5,471 nucleotides of DNA, from assembly GCA_030424705.1 (NCBI GenBank), contig JAUHWJ010000176.1, positions 1-5,471 on the forward strand, given 5' to 3'. Under the pieces are notes generated by a model. The model did not search any database. It worked only from the letters and a program-made list of their open reading frames with translations, and had not been told where the DNA came from. This document shows positions 4,573-5,471 of the stretch, one piece after another (position 1 is the stretch's first letter; each line of letters begins with the position of its first letter). Origin of the DNA: Alphaproteobacteria bacterium (GTDB lineage Bacteria > Pseudomonadota > Alphaproteobacteria > Rhodobacterales > Rhodobacteraceae). The translations under genes and the position numbers were made by a program.

Positions 4573-5471
4573 TTAACCGACCGCCTCCAGCAGCCCCCGC
4601 CGGCGGAGCAGCGCGTCGGCCTGCGGGGCCCGGCCCCGGAAGGCGCGCCAGGCCTCTTCCGGGTCCTGCCGGCCGCCGGCGGAGTAGATCGCCGTCTCCA
4701 GCCGTTTCGCCGTCTCCGCATCGAACGGGTCGCCCGCCTCCTCGAAGGCGGCGAAGGCGTCCGAGTCCATCACTTCGGACCACATGTAGCTGTAATAGCC
4801 CGCCGAATATCCGTCCCCCGCGAAGACATGGGAGAAATGCGGCGTCCTGTGCCGCATGACGATGGATTTCGGCATCCCGATCCGCGCCAGCGCCTCCGCC
4901 TCGAAGGCCGGGGCGTCGAAACCCGTCGCGTCAGGCAGGAGGTGCATTTCGAGGTCGACGAGCGCCGAGGCGACATATTCGACGGAGGCGAAGCCCTGCC
5001 CGAAATTCCGCGCCTTCAGCACCTTGTCGATCATCGCCTTCGGCATCGGCTCGCCGGTCTTCACATGCCGCGCGAAGCGGGAGAGGATTTCGGGCTCCGT
5101 CAGCCAGTGCTCGTAGAGCTGGCTCGGCAATTCCACGAAGTCCCGCGCCACCGAGGTTCCGGCGATGGAGGGATAGGTGACGTCGGAGAGCATCCCGTGC
5201 AGCGCATGGCCGAATTCGTGGAAGAGCGTCCTCGCATCCTCGAAGGTCAGGAGCGTATCGCCTTCCGCCTTCGCGAAATTCATCACGTTGGAGATGACCG
5301 GCCGCACCCGCCCGCCGAGATTGCGCTGCCCGCGCCAGGCGCTCATCCACGCGCCGGAGCGCTTGGCGGGCCGCGCGAAATAATCCCCGATGAAGACGGC
5401 AAGGTGCTCGCCCCCCCGCGTCACCTCCCAGACGCGAGCGTCGGGGTGCGGGCGGGGCGCCGATTTCCGCT
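4573..5471 (-). CDS. M3-family zinc oligopeptidase, Dcp-like (5' end outside window)
   Basis: This is the C-terminal 298 residues of a cytoplasmic M3 metallopeptidase, a family that cleaves short peptides or removes C-terminal dipeptides. The zinc site HEFGHALH is at 5197-5220: two His ligands and the catalytic Glu. The third ligand is the Glu of ARDFVELPSQ (5131-5133), 25 residues after the second His, as in the family. The segment HVFAGDGYSAGYYSY (4786-4830) carries the His and Tyr residues that contact substrate and stabilise the transition state. Upstream, HPDARVWEV and DYFARPAKRSGAW are typical lead-in motifs. Full-length relatives are about 680 residues, so more than half lies off the right edge. 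GTSVARDFVELPSQLYEHW resembles peptidyl-dipeptidase Dcp more than oligopeptidase A. A GTG at 5424 would start a false short frame; coding clearly continues to the edge. The stop is TAA at 4573-4575. Confidence 0.96.
   Translation of the reverse strand, partial: RKSAPRPHPDARVWEVTRGGEHLAVFIGDYFARPAKRSGAWMSAWRGQRNLGGRVRPVISNVMNFAKAEGDTLLTFEDARTLFHEFGHALHGMLSDVTYPSIAGTSVARDFVELPSQLYEHWLTEPEILSRFARHVKTGEPMPKAMIDKVLKARNFGQGFASVEYVASALVDLEMHLLPDATGFDAPAFEAEALARIGMPKSIVMRHRTPHFSHVFAGDGYSAGYYSYMWSEVMDSDAFAAFEEAGDPFDAETAKRLETAIYSAGGRQDPEEAWRAFRGRAPQADALLRRRGLLEAVG

Overview
The window is very GC-rich and densely coded, with strong G/C bias at third codon positions. Its gene content (a DUF2161 protein, short RTX calcium-binding proteins ending in DFLF, a Dcp-like M3 peptidase) points to an alphaproteobacterium, most likely Rhodobacterales. 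That placement rests on family knowledge and composition, not on a marker gene.

Layout. Positions 1-558 (minus) hold the N-terminal part of a DUF2161-family putative PD-(D/E)XK nuclease; its 3' end lies off the left edge. A 47-bp divergent gap separates it from a secreted alpha/beta hydrolase of the PHB-depolymerase/LpqC/feruloyl-esterase type (606-1421, plus). After 90 bp comes a class V PLP-dependent aminotransferase (1512-2639, plus). It runs convergently into two tandem RTX paralogues on the minus strand, RTX-B (2652-3491) and RTX-A (3563-4456), named here for convenience; RTX-A is upstream in transcription. Upstream of RTX-A, on the same strand, lies the C-terminal part of an M3 zinc oligopeptidase (4573-5471), whose start is off the right edge. 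There are no RNA genes, insertion sequences or CRISPR arrays.

How the genes relate. The M3 peptidase, esterase, aminotransferase and DUF2161 protein look like ordinary chromosomal genes with no evident common pathway. The interesting part is the RTX pair. Both proteins have the same plan: a 115-residue N-terminal region, a block of nine-residue calcium-binding repeats, and a 65-residue C-terminal region ending in DFLF that resembles a type I secretion signal. In my manual alignment the flanking regions match without gaps, and the whole length difference (297 versus 279 residues) equals two repeats (13 versus 11). They carry no recognisable enzymatic, toxic or adhesive domain, and no type I transporter is in the window, so any export machinery must be encoded elsewhere. 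Their function is unknown.
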